Shown in pieces: positions 1 through 8,700 of a DNA stretch of 35,680 nt. The stretch's first letter is position 1; every line of letters starts with the position of its first letter. The position numbers were made by a program, and so were the translations under genes. The notes beneath the pieces were generated by a model, which was not told the DNA's origin, did no database searches, and saw only the letters and a list, made by a program, of their open reading frames with translations. Origin of the DNA: Streptomyces pseudogriseolus (GTDB lineage Bacteria; Actinomycetota; Actinomycetes; Streptomycetales; Streptomycetaceae); assembly GCA_002154585.1 (NCBI GenBank), contig MUNG01000141.1:1-35680 (forward strand). Reading direction: 5' to 3'.

Positions 1-294
1 GGGGAGGGTGGGCGCGACGGCACCCCGCAGTCGCCGGGCTGCGACAACACCCCCCGCCCAGCCGCAACGGCCCCGGCTCTGAACGTCGACGTAGTAGCAA
101 CAACCGGCGCAGGCGACGCCTTCGCAGCGGGCTTCCTCTCCGCAACCCTCCGCGACCTGCCGCTGAAAACCCGTCTCCGCCACGGCCACCTCACCGCCGC
201 CGCCCTGGACGACCCCGCGTGGGAGAGACTGCGACTCGGCCCCGGCTGGACAGACGCCGACGCAGAGGCCGTAGAGGAGGCACGCACCCCATGA
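1..294 (+). CDS. PfkB-family sugar kinase, C-terminal fragment
   Basis: Frame 1 is open from the window edge to the TGA at 292-294, so only the last 97 codons are present. It contains ATTGAGDAFAAGF, the C-terminal PfkB/ribokinase signature; GAGD forms the anion hole and its Asp is the catalytic base. The family phosphorylates sugars or sugar acids with ATP. Its substrate cannot be read from this fragment. With an IclR regulator, RidA and a GntP-type permease downstream, a 2-keto-3-deoxygluconate-type sugar-acid kinase is a reasonable guess. The stop overlaps the IclR start (ATGA), so the two are translationally coupled. Confidence 0.85.
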   Translation, partial: GEGGRDGTPQSPGCDNTPRPAATAPALNVDVVATTGAGDAFAAGFLSATLRDLPLKTRLRHGHLTAAALDDPAWERLRLGPGWTDADAEAVEEARTP

Positions 295-1049
295 GCCAGA
301 CCGTAGACCGCGCCCTGAGCATCCTTCCGCTGCTCGCGGAGGGCCCCGCCGACCTGGGCCAGGTCGCCGACCGCCTCGGCGTGCACAAGTCCACGGCCCT
401 GCGCCTGCTGCGCACCCTCCACGAGCACGGCCTGGTCTACCGCCAGTCCGACCAGCGCTACCGCCTCGGCGCCCGCCTCTTCGCCCTGGCCCAGGAGGCG
501 ATGGAGAACCTCGACGTGCGCGAGATCGCCCACGCCCACCTCGTACGCCTCAACGAGACCTGCGGGCACACCGTGCACCTCGCCGTGTACGAGGAGAACG
601 AGGTGCTCTACATCGACAAGGTGGAGAGCCGCTACCCGGTCCGCATGTACTCCCGCATCGGCAAGCCGGTCGCCATCACCGTCGCCGCCGTGGCCAAGCT
701 GCTCCTCGCCGACCTGCCCGAGCACGAGCGCCGCGCCCTCGCGGAGAAGCTCGACTACCCCATGTACACGTCCCGTTCGACGCCCCACGCGGCCGCGTTC
801 CTCCAGGAGCTGGCCAAGGTGCGCGAACAGGGCTGGGCCACCGACCTCGGCGGCCACGAGGAGTCCATCAACTGCGTCGCCGCGCCGATCCGCGGCGCCG
901 ACGGCCGGGTGGTCGCCGCGATGTCGGTCTCCGCGCCGAACGTCGTCGTCACAGCCGACGAACTCCTCACCCTGCTCCCGCTGGTGCGCCGTACCGCGGA
1001 CGCCATCAGCGGCGAGTACTCCGGCCGTACCCCGGCAGAACCGAAGTAA
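291..1049 (+). CDS. IclR-family transcriptional regulator
   Basis: A 252-residue protein starting MSQTVDRALSILPLLAEG. The frame is open further upstream, to a GTG at 219, but the ATG at 291 overlaps the kinase stop and gives the canonical IclR N-terminus. Residues 1-65 are the winged helix (LGVHKSTALRLLRTLHEHGLV is the recognition region). Residues about 75-245 are the IclR ligand domain, with the typical segments HLAVYEENEVLYIDKVES and INCVAAPIRGADGRVVAAMSVSAP. Length is normal for the family. IclR proteins usually repress a neighbouring catabolic operon and are released by a small carboxylate. The kinase, ridA and the permease are the obvious targets. The effector is unknown. Confidence 0.93.
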   Translation: MSQTVDRALSILPLLAEGPADLGQVADRLGVHKSTALRLLRTLHEHGLVYRQSDQRYRLGARLFALAQEAMENLDVREIAHAHLVRLNETCGHTVHLAVYEENEVLYIDKVESRYPVRMYSRIGKPVAITVAAVAKLLLADLPEHERRALAEKLDYPMYTSRSTPHAAAFLQELAKVREQGWATDLGGHEESINCVAAPIRGADGRVVAAMSVSAPNVVVTADELLTLLPLVRRTADAISGEYSGRTPAEPK

Positions 1050-1061
1050 GGACACCCCCGC

Positions 1062-1472
1062 ATGACCGAGAAAGTCGCGCTGACCCCGAAGACCCACACC
1101 ACCCCGCCCGCGAAGTTCTCGCACGGCGTCCGCAAGGGCAACATCCTCCAGGTCGCCGGCCAGGTCGGCTTCCTGCCCGCCGAGGAGGGCAAGCCGCCCA
1201 CGCCGGCCGGTCCGACCCTGCGCGAGCAGACCCTCCAGACCCTCGCCAACGTCAAGGCGATCCTCGAAGAGGGCGGCGCGAGCTGGGACGACGTGATGAT
1301 GATCCGCGTCTACCTCACCGACGTGGACCACTTCGCCGAGATGAACGACATCTACAACACCTACTTCGAGGAGCAGGGCCTCACCCAGCCGCCCGCCGCC
1401 CGCACGACCGTCTACGTCGGTCTGCCCGCCGGCCTCCTCATCGAGATCGACGCGCTCGCCGTCCTCGGCTGA
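1062..1472 (+). CDS. ridA: RidA family enamine/imine deaminase
   Basis: A 136-residue YjgF/YER057c/UK114-fold protein. The motif around VAGQVGF is near the N-terminus. Arg114, in PAARTTVYVGLP, is the carboxylate-binding Arg of active RidA (Arg105 in Salmonella RidA), and a conserved Glu follows in IEIDALAVLG. RidA hydrolyses the reactive enamine/imine intermediates released by PLP-dependent dehydratases. That fits a pathway in which an amino acid or amino sugar acid is deaminated upstream of the kinase. It starts 12 bp after the IclR stop and belongs to the same operon. A strong hairpin follows at 1512-1547. Confidence 0.9.
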   Translation: MTEKVALTPKTHTTPPAKFSHGVRKGNILQVAGQVGFLPAEEGKPPTPAGPTLREQTLQTLANVKAILEEGGASWDDVMMIRVYLTDVDHFAEMNDIYNTYFEEQGLTQPPAARTTVYVGLPAGLLIEIDALAVLG

Positions 1473-1511
1473 CCCGCGCCGCACCCCCCACCGCACCGCC
1501 GTACGACATCA

Positions 1512-1547
1512 CGGCACGGTGTCCCGCACCCCTGGGACGCCGTGCCG
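1512..1547. terminator. Hairpin after ridA (probable terminator)
   Basis: The arms at 1512-1525 and 1534-1547 pair over 14 positions with one G-T wobble, around the 8-nt loop GCACCCCT. No T-run follows, which is common in Streptomyces. It lies 39 bp after the ridA stop and before the permease start. It may end the kinase-IclR-ridA transcript or only attenuate read-through into the permease. Confidence 0.55.
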
Positions 1548-1572
1548 CGATCCCCCCTGCCCGGCTGTGCCT

Positions 1573-1593
1573 TCTGGGGGGACACCCCCCAGA
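1573..1593. repeat. G6/C6 hairpin upstream of the permease
   Basis: A perfect 9-bp stem TCTGGGGGG / CCCCCCAGA with the 3-nt loop ACA, ending 36 bp before the permease start codon. Similar G-run/C-run hairpins recur between genes in many Streptomyces genomes. It could be a second terminator arm or an mRNA leader structure. Its role is not determined. Confidence 0.45.
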
Positions 1594-1629
1594 CCCCCCG
1601 AGACATGCCCTTACCCAGAGGACCTCCCG

Positions 1630-3117
1630 ATGTCCCTTCCGTCCCTCCCGCTCGCCGCATCCGCGCCCGCCGAGACACCACCGCACACCGGAGGACTGCT
1701 CCTCCTCATCGACGGCACCGCGGGCCTGCTCACCGTGGCCGCCATCGGCATCGCGCTGCTGCTCTTCCTGATCATCAAGGTCCGCCTCCAGCCGTTCGTC
1801 GCGCTGCTCGGCGTCTCCATAGCCGTCGGCCTGCTCGCCGGCCTGTCGGTCACCGAACTCTTCGGCACGGTCCAGCGGTCGGACGCGGTGTCCACCATCG
1901 AGTCCGGGATGGGCGGCATCCTCGGCCATGTCGCGATCATCATCGGCCTGGGCACCATGCTCGGCGCGATCCTCGAAGTCAGCGGCGGCGCCGAGGTGCT
2001 GGCGGGCCGGCTGCTCGGGCTGTTCGGCGAGAAGCGGGCACCCCTCGCGATGGGCCTCACCGGCCTCATCTTCGGCATCCCGGTCTTCTTCGACGTCGGC
2101 ATCTTCGTCCTCGCCCCGATCGTCTACGCCGCCGCCAAGCGCTCCGGCAAGTCGATCCTCCTCTACTGCCTCCCGCTCCTCGCCGGACTCTCCGTCACCC
2201 ACGCCTTCCTGCCCCCGCACCCGGGCCCGGTGGCCGCCGCCGGACTGCTCCACGTCGACCTCGGCTGGGTCATCCTCATGGGCGTCGTCTGCGGTCTGCC
2301 GGCCGTCGCCGCCGCGTGGGTCTACTCCGCCTGGATCGGCAAGCGCATCTTCGTCGCCGTCCCGCAGGACATGGTCGAGGCCGCCCAGGAGGCCAAGGAC
2401 GCCGTCGCCGCCGAACAGCGGGCGTCGGGCGTCCAGCCGCGCGAGACGCCGGTGCCGCTCGGCACGGTCCTCGGCATCATCGGCACGCCGCTCATCCTGA
2501 TCCTCGCGGCGACCTTCTCCTCCATCGCGCTGGACGAGTCCACCCTGCGCTCGGTCATCGAGTTCTTCGGCCACCCCTTCGTGGCCCTCACCCTCGCCCT
2601 GTTCCTCGCGTACTACCTGCTCGGCATCCGGCGCGGCTGGTCCCGCAAGTCCCTGGAGACCGTGTCCACTTCCTCGCTCAAGCCGGTCGGCAACATCCTG
2701 CTGGTGGTCGGCGCGGGCGGCGTCTTCGGCGCCGTCCTCAAGGGCAGCGGGGTCGCCCAGGCACTGTCCGACACCTTCAACGACGTCGGCCTCCCGGTGA
2801 TCGTCCTCTCCTACCTGATCTCCGTGGTGCTGCGCGTCGCGCAGGGCTCGGCGACGGTGGCGATCGTGACGACGGCCGGCATCGTGGCGCCGCTGCTCTC
2901 CGAGGGCGACCACTCGCAGGCGTTCGTCGCGCTGGTCATCATGGCCATCTCGGCGGGCTCCATCTTCGCCTCGCACGTCAACGACGGCGGCTTCTGGATG
3001 GTCGCCAAGTACTTCGGCATCAGCGAGCGGGACACGCTCAAGACGTGGACGGTACTGGAGAGCGTGCTGTCCGTCGCCGGGTTCGTCGTCGCGGCGGCGC
3101 TGAGCCTGGTGGTGTGA
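1630..3117 (+). CDS. GntP-family gluconate/sugar-acid:H+ symporter
   Basis: A 495-residue polytopic membrane protein. The ATG at 1630 is preceded by AGAGGA and gives a hydrophobic N-terminus; the frame is open back to 1519, but that extension is proline-rich leader. GntP features include LIIKVRLQPFVALL near the N-terminus, the motif GGILGHVAIIIGLGTMLG, FGIPVFFDVGIFVLAPIVY, HAFLPPHPGPVAAAG, and AQGSATVAIVTTAGIVAPLL near the C-terminus. The family imports gluconate or related acids (idonate, D-glycerate, some D-amino acids). Its position after kinase, IclR and ridA suggests uptake of the pathway substrate. The two hairpins before it leave open whether it has its own promoter. Confidence 0.92.
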   Translation: MSLPSLPLAASAPAETPPHTGGLLLLIDGTAGLLTVAAIGIALLLFLIIKVRLQPFVALLGVSIAVGLLAGLSVTELFGTVQRSDAVSTIESGMGGILGHVAIIIGLGTMLGAILEVSGGAEVLAGRLLGLFGEKRAPLAMGLTGLIFGIPVFFDVGIFVLAPIVYAAAKRSGKSILLYCLPLLAGLSVTHAFLPPHPGPVAAAGLLHVDLGWVILMGVVCGLPAVAAAWVYSAWIGKRIFVAVPQDMVEAAQEAKDAVAAEQRASGVQPRETPVPLGTVLGIIGTPLILILAATFSSIALDESTLRSVIEFFGHPFVALTLALFLAYYLLGIRRGWSRKSLETVSTSSLKPVGNILLVVGAGGVFGAVLKGSGVAQALSDTFNDVGLPVIVLSYLISVVLRVAQGSATVAIVTTAGIVAPLLSEGDHSQAFVALVIMAISAGSIFASHVNDGGFWMVAKYFGISERDTLKTWTVLESVLSVAGFVVAAALSLVV

Positions 3118-3132
3118 GCAGACGGTGGTGCC

Positions 3133-3162
3133 CGCGTGCGGGGCGACGTCGCCCCGCACGCG
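3133..3162. terminator. 30-bp perfect palindrome after the permease
   Basis: The arm CGCGTGCGGGGCGAC (3133-3147) is followed directly by its exact reverse complement (3148-3162). With a 4-nt loop this gives a 13-bp, almost all-G/C stem beginning 16 bp after the permease stop. No T-tract follows. It most likely terminates the permease transcript. It also marks the left edge of the conflict-gene cluster. Confidence 0.7.
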
Positions 3163-3178
3163 CCCCGAATCCGACCCG

Positions 3179-3206
3179 TTGACGACCGGCCGGTGCGCTG
3201 CAATGG
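3179..3206 (+). promoter_or_regulatory. Possible promoter for the macro-RES-CHAT operon
   Basis: TTGACG at 3179-3184 is a good -35 element. The best -10 at 16-bp spacing is only CAATGG (3201-3206). It lies between the palindrome and the macro gene, where a promoter is expected. The weak -10 keeps confidence low. Confidence 0.3.
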
Positions 3207-3246
3207 AAGGACGGAACGGGCTTGTGGGGCCTGTGGCGCCGGTGCG

Positions 3247-4371
3247 ATGCTGATCGCCATGCCGTCGCCGCAACCGTACCCGCTCGATCACGGAACGGTC
3301 CTCGCGGAGGTGCGCAAGGTGCGACGAGCCGGAGTCGTCAGACTGCGTGACATCGCCCTGCCGGTCCTCGCCGAGGTCGCGCGTGAACTACCGCGGGGTG
3401 ACGGCGAGGTAGCAGCAGGGCCGGTGGAGCGGGTTTTACGGCTCGCCGTCTCCCGTATGGGCGGCGGCACCCTGCAGACCGCTGCGGAATACAGCCTGGG
3501 CCTTGCCCAGGGCACCCGGGACTGGCCGTCCGCCGACCGGCGCCGTCGGGCCGCCCAGGTGTACGGGGTGAGCGTCGAACGCTTCCGCAAACACCATGAG
3601 TTCATGGTCCTCGGCCAGGTCGCGGAACAGATCGTGCAGGTCGCCGAGCAGTACGCCGGCCGAGAGCAGGGCCAGGCGGCGGAGCAGCCACTGACCCGCG
3701 CCGGGCTCCCCGCCGTCCACCGGCTGTTGCAGGTCCGCCTCGACCGCCGCACCGTGCCCGTCACCCTTCACGTCCACTCCGTGGACCTGCTGCGGGACAT
3801 CGACGTCGTCGTCTCCCCCTCGAACACCTACTTCGCGCTGCCCGCGCCGTACAAGTCGTCGGTTTCCGCGACTTTGCGCCGCGCGGGAGCGCGCCGCGAC
3901 CCCACCGGGGGACTCGTCGAGGACGCGATCCACGACGAGCTGGGGGAGTGGGCCGCCCGGCACGGCACCAGAGGCCGGGCGGCCTCGCCCGGGACCGTCG
4001 CCGTGACCTCCTCCGGCGCGCTGACAGCACAGAACGTCCGACGCATCTACCACGTGGCCGTGGCCGTGCCCCGCCCCGAGACGAACGACTACGAAGTGCA
4101 GCCGTCCGACATCACCCGGGGGGTGACCCGGGTTTTCGCGCTGATGGCGGAGGAGTCCCCCGAGTGCGATCCGCCACTGCGGTCGGTCTGTCTGCCGCTG
4201 CTCGGCGCCGGGCGCGGTGGCCTGACCCCCTTGGAGAGTTTCGCCGCCCTGTGGGCTGCTGTCGAAGCCGAACTCGCGCGCGGCGCCGACTGGGACATCC
4301 ACTTCGTCGTACGCCGGCATGCCCGCGCCGATCTGCTGGAACGGCTGCTGACCACTGCGGGGGAGAAGTGA
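3247..4371 (+). CDS. Macro-domain (ADP-ribose-binding) protein
   Basis: A 374-residue protein from the ATG at 3247. An ATG at 3259 is equally possible and neither has a clear Shine-Dalgarno. Residues about 65-130 form a helical segment (LGLAQGTRDWPSADRRRRAA, then VYGVSVERFRKHHEFMVLGQ) resembling a module I recall at the N-termini of other actinobacterial conflict proteins. Residues about 165-365 read as a macro domain: DIDVVVSPSNTYF (binding-strand Asn), GTVAVTSSGAL, IYHVAVAVPR and LPLLGAGRGGLTP (phosphate-loop Gly region). Macro domains bind ADP-ribose and some hydrolyse ADP-ribose-1''-phosphate. It heads an operon with a RES toxin pair and a CHAT protease; its stop overlaps the next ATG by one base. 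Codon 64 is TTA (3436-3438), so translation probably depends on the bldA tRNA. Confidence 0.8.
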   Translation: MLIAMPSPQPYPLDHGTVLAEVRKVRRAGVVRLRDIALPVLAEVARELPRGDGEVAAGPVERVLRLAVSRMGGGTLQTAAEYSLGLAQGTRDWPSADRRRRAAQVYGVSVERFRKHHEFMVLGQVAEQIVQVAEQYAGREQGQAAEQPLTRAGLPAVHRLLQVRLDRRTVPVTLHVHSVDLLRDIDVVVSPSNTYFALPAPYKSSVSATLRRAGARRDPTGGLVEDAIHDELGEWAARHGTRGRAASPGTVAVTSSGALTAQNVRRIYHVAVAVPRPETNDYEVQPSDITRGVTRVFALMAEESPECDPPLRSVCLPLLGAGRGGLTPLESFAALWAAVEAELARGADWDIHFVVRRHARADLLERLLTTAGEK

Positions 4372-5063
4372 TGGGATCACCGATGGACCAGGAGCCTCCG
4401 TTCGATCCGGAGGTCACCTTGGCCGCCGCCGCGGCAGGCTGGGGCCGTCTCTCCGCGCGGCTCGGACCGGACGTCCGTGACCGGCTGGCCGAGCTGCTCG
4501 CCGTGGCACGCGCTCCGGAGCAGGGTGAAGCAGGCCGCCGTGCCGCGGCCCGGGCCGCCTCTCTGCTGCGGGAACGGCTGCCGGACGAGTTCGGGGAGGG
4601 CGCGCAGGCCCGGCTCGTCGCCGTCCACGACGCCGCGGGCGGACCTCCGACCGTACAGGGGTTCACCACCGAAGATCTGGCTGTGCTGCTGATGGACGGC
4701 CACCACATGGTCGGGCCGGTTCTCGGCCCGGTGCGTGAACGGCTGCTCGCGGAGCCGGCACTGGACCCGGACACGGTCGAGCGGCGAGGCGGCTCCCCGT
4801 ACTCACCCGACTTGATCCGGTTGCGCGGCCCCGGCGGCCGGATCCGCCTGCCCTGCTTCCAGTTCTCCGACGACACCCTGCCCTGGCTGACCGTTCTGGA
4901 GGTCAACGCGTTGCTGGGTGCCGACCACGATCCCTGGGGTGCCGCCGACTGGTGGCTCTCCGCCAACGCGTGGCTCGGCACCCGTCCGGCCCGGCTGCTG
5001 GGCAGCGGGCGGGATCGCCAGCTCGTCGAGGTCGCACGGTTCCTCATGGAGAGTGACTACTAG
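4371..5063 (+). CDS. Putative MbcA/Xre-type antitoxin of the RES pair
   Basis: A 230-residue protein. The ATG at 4371 overlaps the macro stop (TGATG); an ATG at 4383 is an alternative. The N-terminal half is Ala/Arg-rich and helical. The C-terminal part resembles the toxin-binding region of RES-partner antitoxins: LIRLRGPGGRIRLPCFQFSD, then PWLTVLEVNALL, then DPWGAADWWLSANAWLG and RPARLLG. It is longer than usual MbcA/ParS-type antitoxins. No clear helix-turn-helix is visible in the N-terminal half, so DNA binding is not assured. It lies directly upstream of the RES gene, the usual antitoxin-toxin order. The function is inferred from these C-terminal motifs and position. Confidence 0.65.
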   Translation: MGSPMDQEPPFDPEVTLAAAAAGWGRLSARLGPDVRDRLAELLAVARAPEQGEAGRRAAARAASLLRERLPDEFGEGAQARLVAVHDAAGGPPTVQGFTTEDLAVLLMDGHHMVGPVLGPVRERLLAEPALDPDTVERRGGSPYSPDLIRLRGPGGRIRLPCFQFSDDTLPWLTVLEVNALLGADHDPWGAADWWLSANAWLGTRPARLLGSGRDRQLVEVARFLMESDY

Positions 5064-5099
5064 CCGTGCCGTGTTCTGTGGGGAGTGACTAGCCGTGCC
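5051..5099 (+). repeat. Short tandem duplication at the antitoxin-RES junction
   Basis: GAGTGACTACTAGCCGTGCC (5051-5070) recurs as GAGTGACTAGCCGTGCC (5083-5099), differing by one CTA triplet, with a period of about 32 bp. The first copy holds the antitoxin stop (TAG); the second holds the GTG start of the RES gene. The duplication may have created or displaced the RES start. Confidence 0.6.
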
Positions 5100-5748
5100 C
5101 AACTACCGGCCCCCCGAGGTGCTCACCGGCACCCCTGGCAAGGTCATGCTGTCCCGCGGCACCCAGCTGTACCGCGTCCACGGCTCCCACCGCGCCGCCA
5201 CCGACTTCAACCCCCGGCCCGCGCACTGCCTGTACGGGGGCGGCCGCTTCGACGCCACGGGGCACGAACCCTACGGCTACCTGTACGCGGGACTGAGCGC
5301 GGCCGCCGCCGTCTGCGAGACGCTGCTGCGCTCGCTGCCCTTCGACCCTTTCGGAGGCCCCCGCCTGCTGCAACGCGCTGCCGTTGAGGGGCGCCGACTG
5401 AGCACGCTGCGGCTCACCGCCGACGTGTGCGTGCTGCCGCTGATGAGCGCGCAGGACCTGGCCGCGGTGCACCAGGACACCTGGCTCGTCCACGCCGAAG
5501 CCCAGGAATACCCGTACACCCGTGACTGGGCGCACTGGATCCGCCGTCACACCGAGCCATGGGCGCAAGGGATGGTGTGGTCGTCCAAGCGGGAACCGGC
5601 GGACCGGACGGTGGTGCTGTTCGGCGACCGCTGCCGTCCCGGGACGCTGCACTGCGAGGAAGAGGGCGCCGTGGACTTCGACACGGCCGAGGGGCGGGAC
5701 TGGCTCAACTCGGCCCTGATGCCGTACCACGTCCAACTCGCGCCCTGA
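5095..5748 (+). CDS. RES-domain toxin (NAD+-degrading family)
   Basis: A 217-residue protein starting at the GTG at 5095 with GGGGAG 9 nt upstream. The RES hallmarks are present: Arg in LYRVHG, then GGGRFDA, LYAGLSAAAAVCETLLRS (the conserved Tyr and Glu), and Ser in GMVWSSKRE followed by VVLFGDRC. The toxin M. tuberculosis MbcT is an NAD+ phosphorylase that kills by depleting NAD+; other RES toxins also degrade NAD+. An intact Arg-Tyr-Glu-Ser set suggests an active enzyme held off by the preceding protein. Linkage to a macro protein upstream and a CHAT protease 36 bp downstream is unusual for this toxin family and suggests it is one arm of a larger system. Confidence 0.87.
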   Translation: MPNYRPPEVLTGTPGKVMLSRGTQLYRVHGSHRAATDFNPRPAHCLYGGGRFDATGHEPYGYLYAGLSAAAAVCETLLRSLPFDPFGGPRLLQRAAVEGRRLSTLRLTADVCVLPLMSAQDLAAVHQDTWLVHAEAQEYPYTRDWAHWIRRHTEPWAQGMVWSSKREPADRTVVLFGDRCRPGTLHCEEEGAVDFDTAEGRDWLNSALMPYHVQLAP

Positions 5749-5784
5749 CGCCGTGCGTCCCGGAGATTCTGGAGAGCCCGACCC

Positions 5785-8700
5785 GTGACCGTAGAAGCCC
5801 CGCGCCCGGACGACGTGTTCGTCACCGAACTCCGAGCCCGGCGCGAAGAAATCCTCGACACCCTGTCCACGTTGGCCTCCGACGATCCGGAGGCGCCCGC
5901 GCTGTGCGCACTGGCGGGTGAACTCAGCTACCGGCTGCATCTGCTGTCGGAGGACGGGGCGGACGATCTCCAGCTGGCTGCGCAGGCGTTCGAACTCGCC
6001 TTCAGGACACCCGGTGACGACGGCGACTGGGCGGCCTGGCGGATCGCGTTCGGACACGTCCGGGCCTTCCACTACGACAGCGAACCCGGCGCGGAACTGA
6101 TGGAGGCGGTCTGGGCACTGCTCACCGAAGGCATGGCGGCGCTGCCCGCGGACGACGACTACGACGCCGTACGGGACGTGGGGCGGCTCCTGCTCGCGGT
6201 GTGCGCCAAGTTGCGCTACATGAACTGCGACGGACCCGTCCCGCAGCGCGTCGGCCTTCTCGACGAGGCCCTGCGTCTGCACGAGGAGGCGGCCGACGCG
6301 GTGGAGCCCGGCAGCGAGGACGCGGTCTCGCTGGCGGAGGCGCGGGGGTATCTCCATCTGGAGCGACACGAGTTGGTGTGCGACCCGGCGGACGCCGAGG
6401 CCGCTGCCGTCCACTACCAGGCGGTGCTCGATGCCGGACTGCCCACCAGCGATCTGCCCTTCGTCCGTTACAGCCTGGGCCTGGCCCTGATGGTGCACGG
6501 GCGGGCACAGACCGACCGGGACGTGCTGGAGCAGGCCCGTGAGGAGTTCGGCACCGCGCTGCTCGAGGCCCGGCAGGCGACCGGGCAGCAGCCGTCCTGG
6601 GCCTGGGACGCCGGGATCCGCAGCGCCCTCATCCGCTTTCTCATCTGGGGCCACTGGAAGGATCAGGCGCACGCCGCGGCGGCCGAGGCGGAGCTGACCG
6701 GGCTGCTGGCCGACCCGGCCGACGTCGAACGGCTCACCCCGGTGTTCCTCGACAGCTTCGGACGGCTGCTGTACGAGCGGGCGGCCGCGCGGGGCGACGG
6801 CGCCGGCCAGGACCGGGCGATCGCGCTGATCCGGCGGGCGGTGGACATCTGGGTGCCGGAACGCGACGGCGTGGTCACCCTGACCGCGCTGTTCCTGGCC
6901 GCGTTCCAGCAGGGCCGCTACCGGGACGACCCCGACCCGCGGCGGCTGCACGACGTGACCGAGGCCTGCGCGCTGGTGCTGCGGGACGAGGAGTTCGACT
7001 TCGGTCTGCGCAGGATCGCCCCGATGCTGGGCGCCTGGGCCTGGATGACCCTGGAGCAGGACCATGGCATCACCCCCGAATCGCCGGAGAGCATCCCGGA
7101 GGCGATGCGCGTCGAGAACGCCCGGGACAGTTATGTCGGCCTGCTCAACGACCTCGGCGAGGGGCGCGGCTTCCTGAACTTCAGCGACACCGACGACGAC
7201 TTCCCCGGCATCTACCGGAGCATGGGCCCCACCGGTGACTGGGCGGCGTCGACCTTCGACCGGATGTACGAGGGCTTCGCCTCCGTGGAGCCGGGCGCCG
7301 AGCGCGCGCTCCTCGCGCTCAACCTCCTGTCCCAGGTCATGTTTCTCGACCCGCACGGCACGCACGTCAGCGGGGCGCGGAAGGCGGAGCTGATCGACAC
7401 CGTCCTCGCTCACGGGCACGACGATCCCGCGTGGCAGCGCAAGGCGCACGCCGTCGTCGCCCAGTTCCGGCTGCGGGAGGAGCTCAGCGGCTCGGGCCTC
7501 GGCATGGACGCGGTCCTCGACCATCTCGCGCAGGCCGAGGCGGCCGGCGCGGCGGGGGGCGCGGACGACGGGCTCGGGCACGGCATGGACCTGGTCCGCT
7601 TCGCGGCCATGAACCACCGTGGACAGACCGCCGGCGCCGCCGACGACATGGAGACGGCCGGCGCGCTGTGGCGCCGACTGCGCGACGACCCCCGCATGAC
7701 CCCGTACCACCGCCGGGTCATGTCCGCCCAACAGGCCGGTTTCGACGCCCACGCCGCCGTCCGGCGCGGCGACCTCGCGGCGGCCGACGACCACATCGCC
7801 CAGATGCTCGCCGTGCACGCGGACCTCGACCCCGACGACACGGCGCGCATCGAAGTGTGGACGCTGATCGAGAACGCCCGCTCGGTCCGCGACCGCCTCG
7901 CCGACGAACGGGGCGCGCCGCACGCACCGCCCTTGATGGGGCGCCCCTCGGTGGCCCAGCTGCGACGCGCGGCACGCGAACTCCCGCGCGACCACCGGGC
8001 CTGGGTGCTCGGTGACAACGGCATCAGCCGGTTCATGCGGGCCCAGGACGCGACCGGGCTCACGGACGCCATGGAACTGCTCCAGGAGGCGTACGGCCTG
8101 GTCGACGAGGGCAGCGACAGCTGGCTTCGCTACGCCCACTGCCTGGGCCTCGGCCACTGCGCGCTGGCCGCGGTGCAGCTCCTGCCACCTGCCCGCGCCC
8201 GCCATCTCGCCCAGGGGATCACCCTGCTCGAGACCGCCTTCGAGGCAGTCGGCGGCCCCGAACACCGCCTCTACGCGGCCGGCGGACTCGCCCTCGCCCG
8301 CGCCTACCGGGCCCGGGGCGAGATGCGCCGCGACGACAAGGGCGCGGCCCGCCGCATCGGGCTCGACGCGCTGCGGGGACACGCCTGGGCGGCGCTGACG
8401 CAGTCCGGCACCGAGCATGCCGCGCAGGCCGTGAAACAGGCCACCACGTCAGCCCTCGAAGTCGCAGGCTGGTGTCTGCGTGACAACGCCCTCGACGAGG
8501 CTGTCCAGGCTCTCGACGCCTGCCGCGGCCTCGTCCTGCACGCGGCGACCACGTCCCGTACGGTGCCCGAACGTCTCGTCGCGGCGGGTCACGACGCCCT
8601 GGCCGAGGAGTGGCACGCCGCGGGCCTCGCAGCCGGCCCGACCGACCCGCTCGCCGCGATGCAGGCGCCGCTGTCCGTCCCCAGCGCCTTGCGCCGCCGG

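Noticed and set aside
1438-3291. 617-residue - strand frame over the permease
   Set aside because: Charged low-complexity sequence (DDRDEDQ-type runs) opposite a clear GntP gene; a shadow frame.
5089-8418. 1109-residue open frame on the - strand opposite the CHAT gene
   Set aside because: Its composition is the Arg/Gly/Val-rich mirror of a high-GC gene. The + strand carries RES and CHAT domains with good ribosome sites, and no domain is visible on the - strand.
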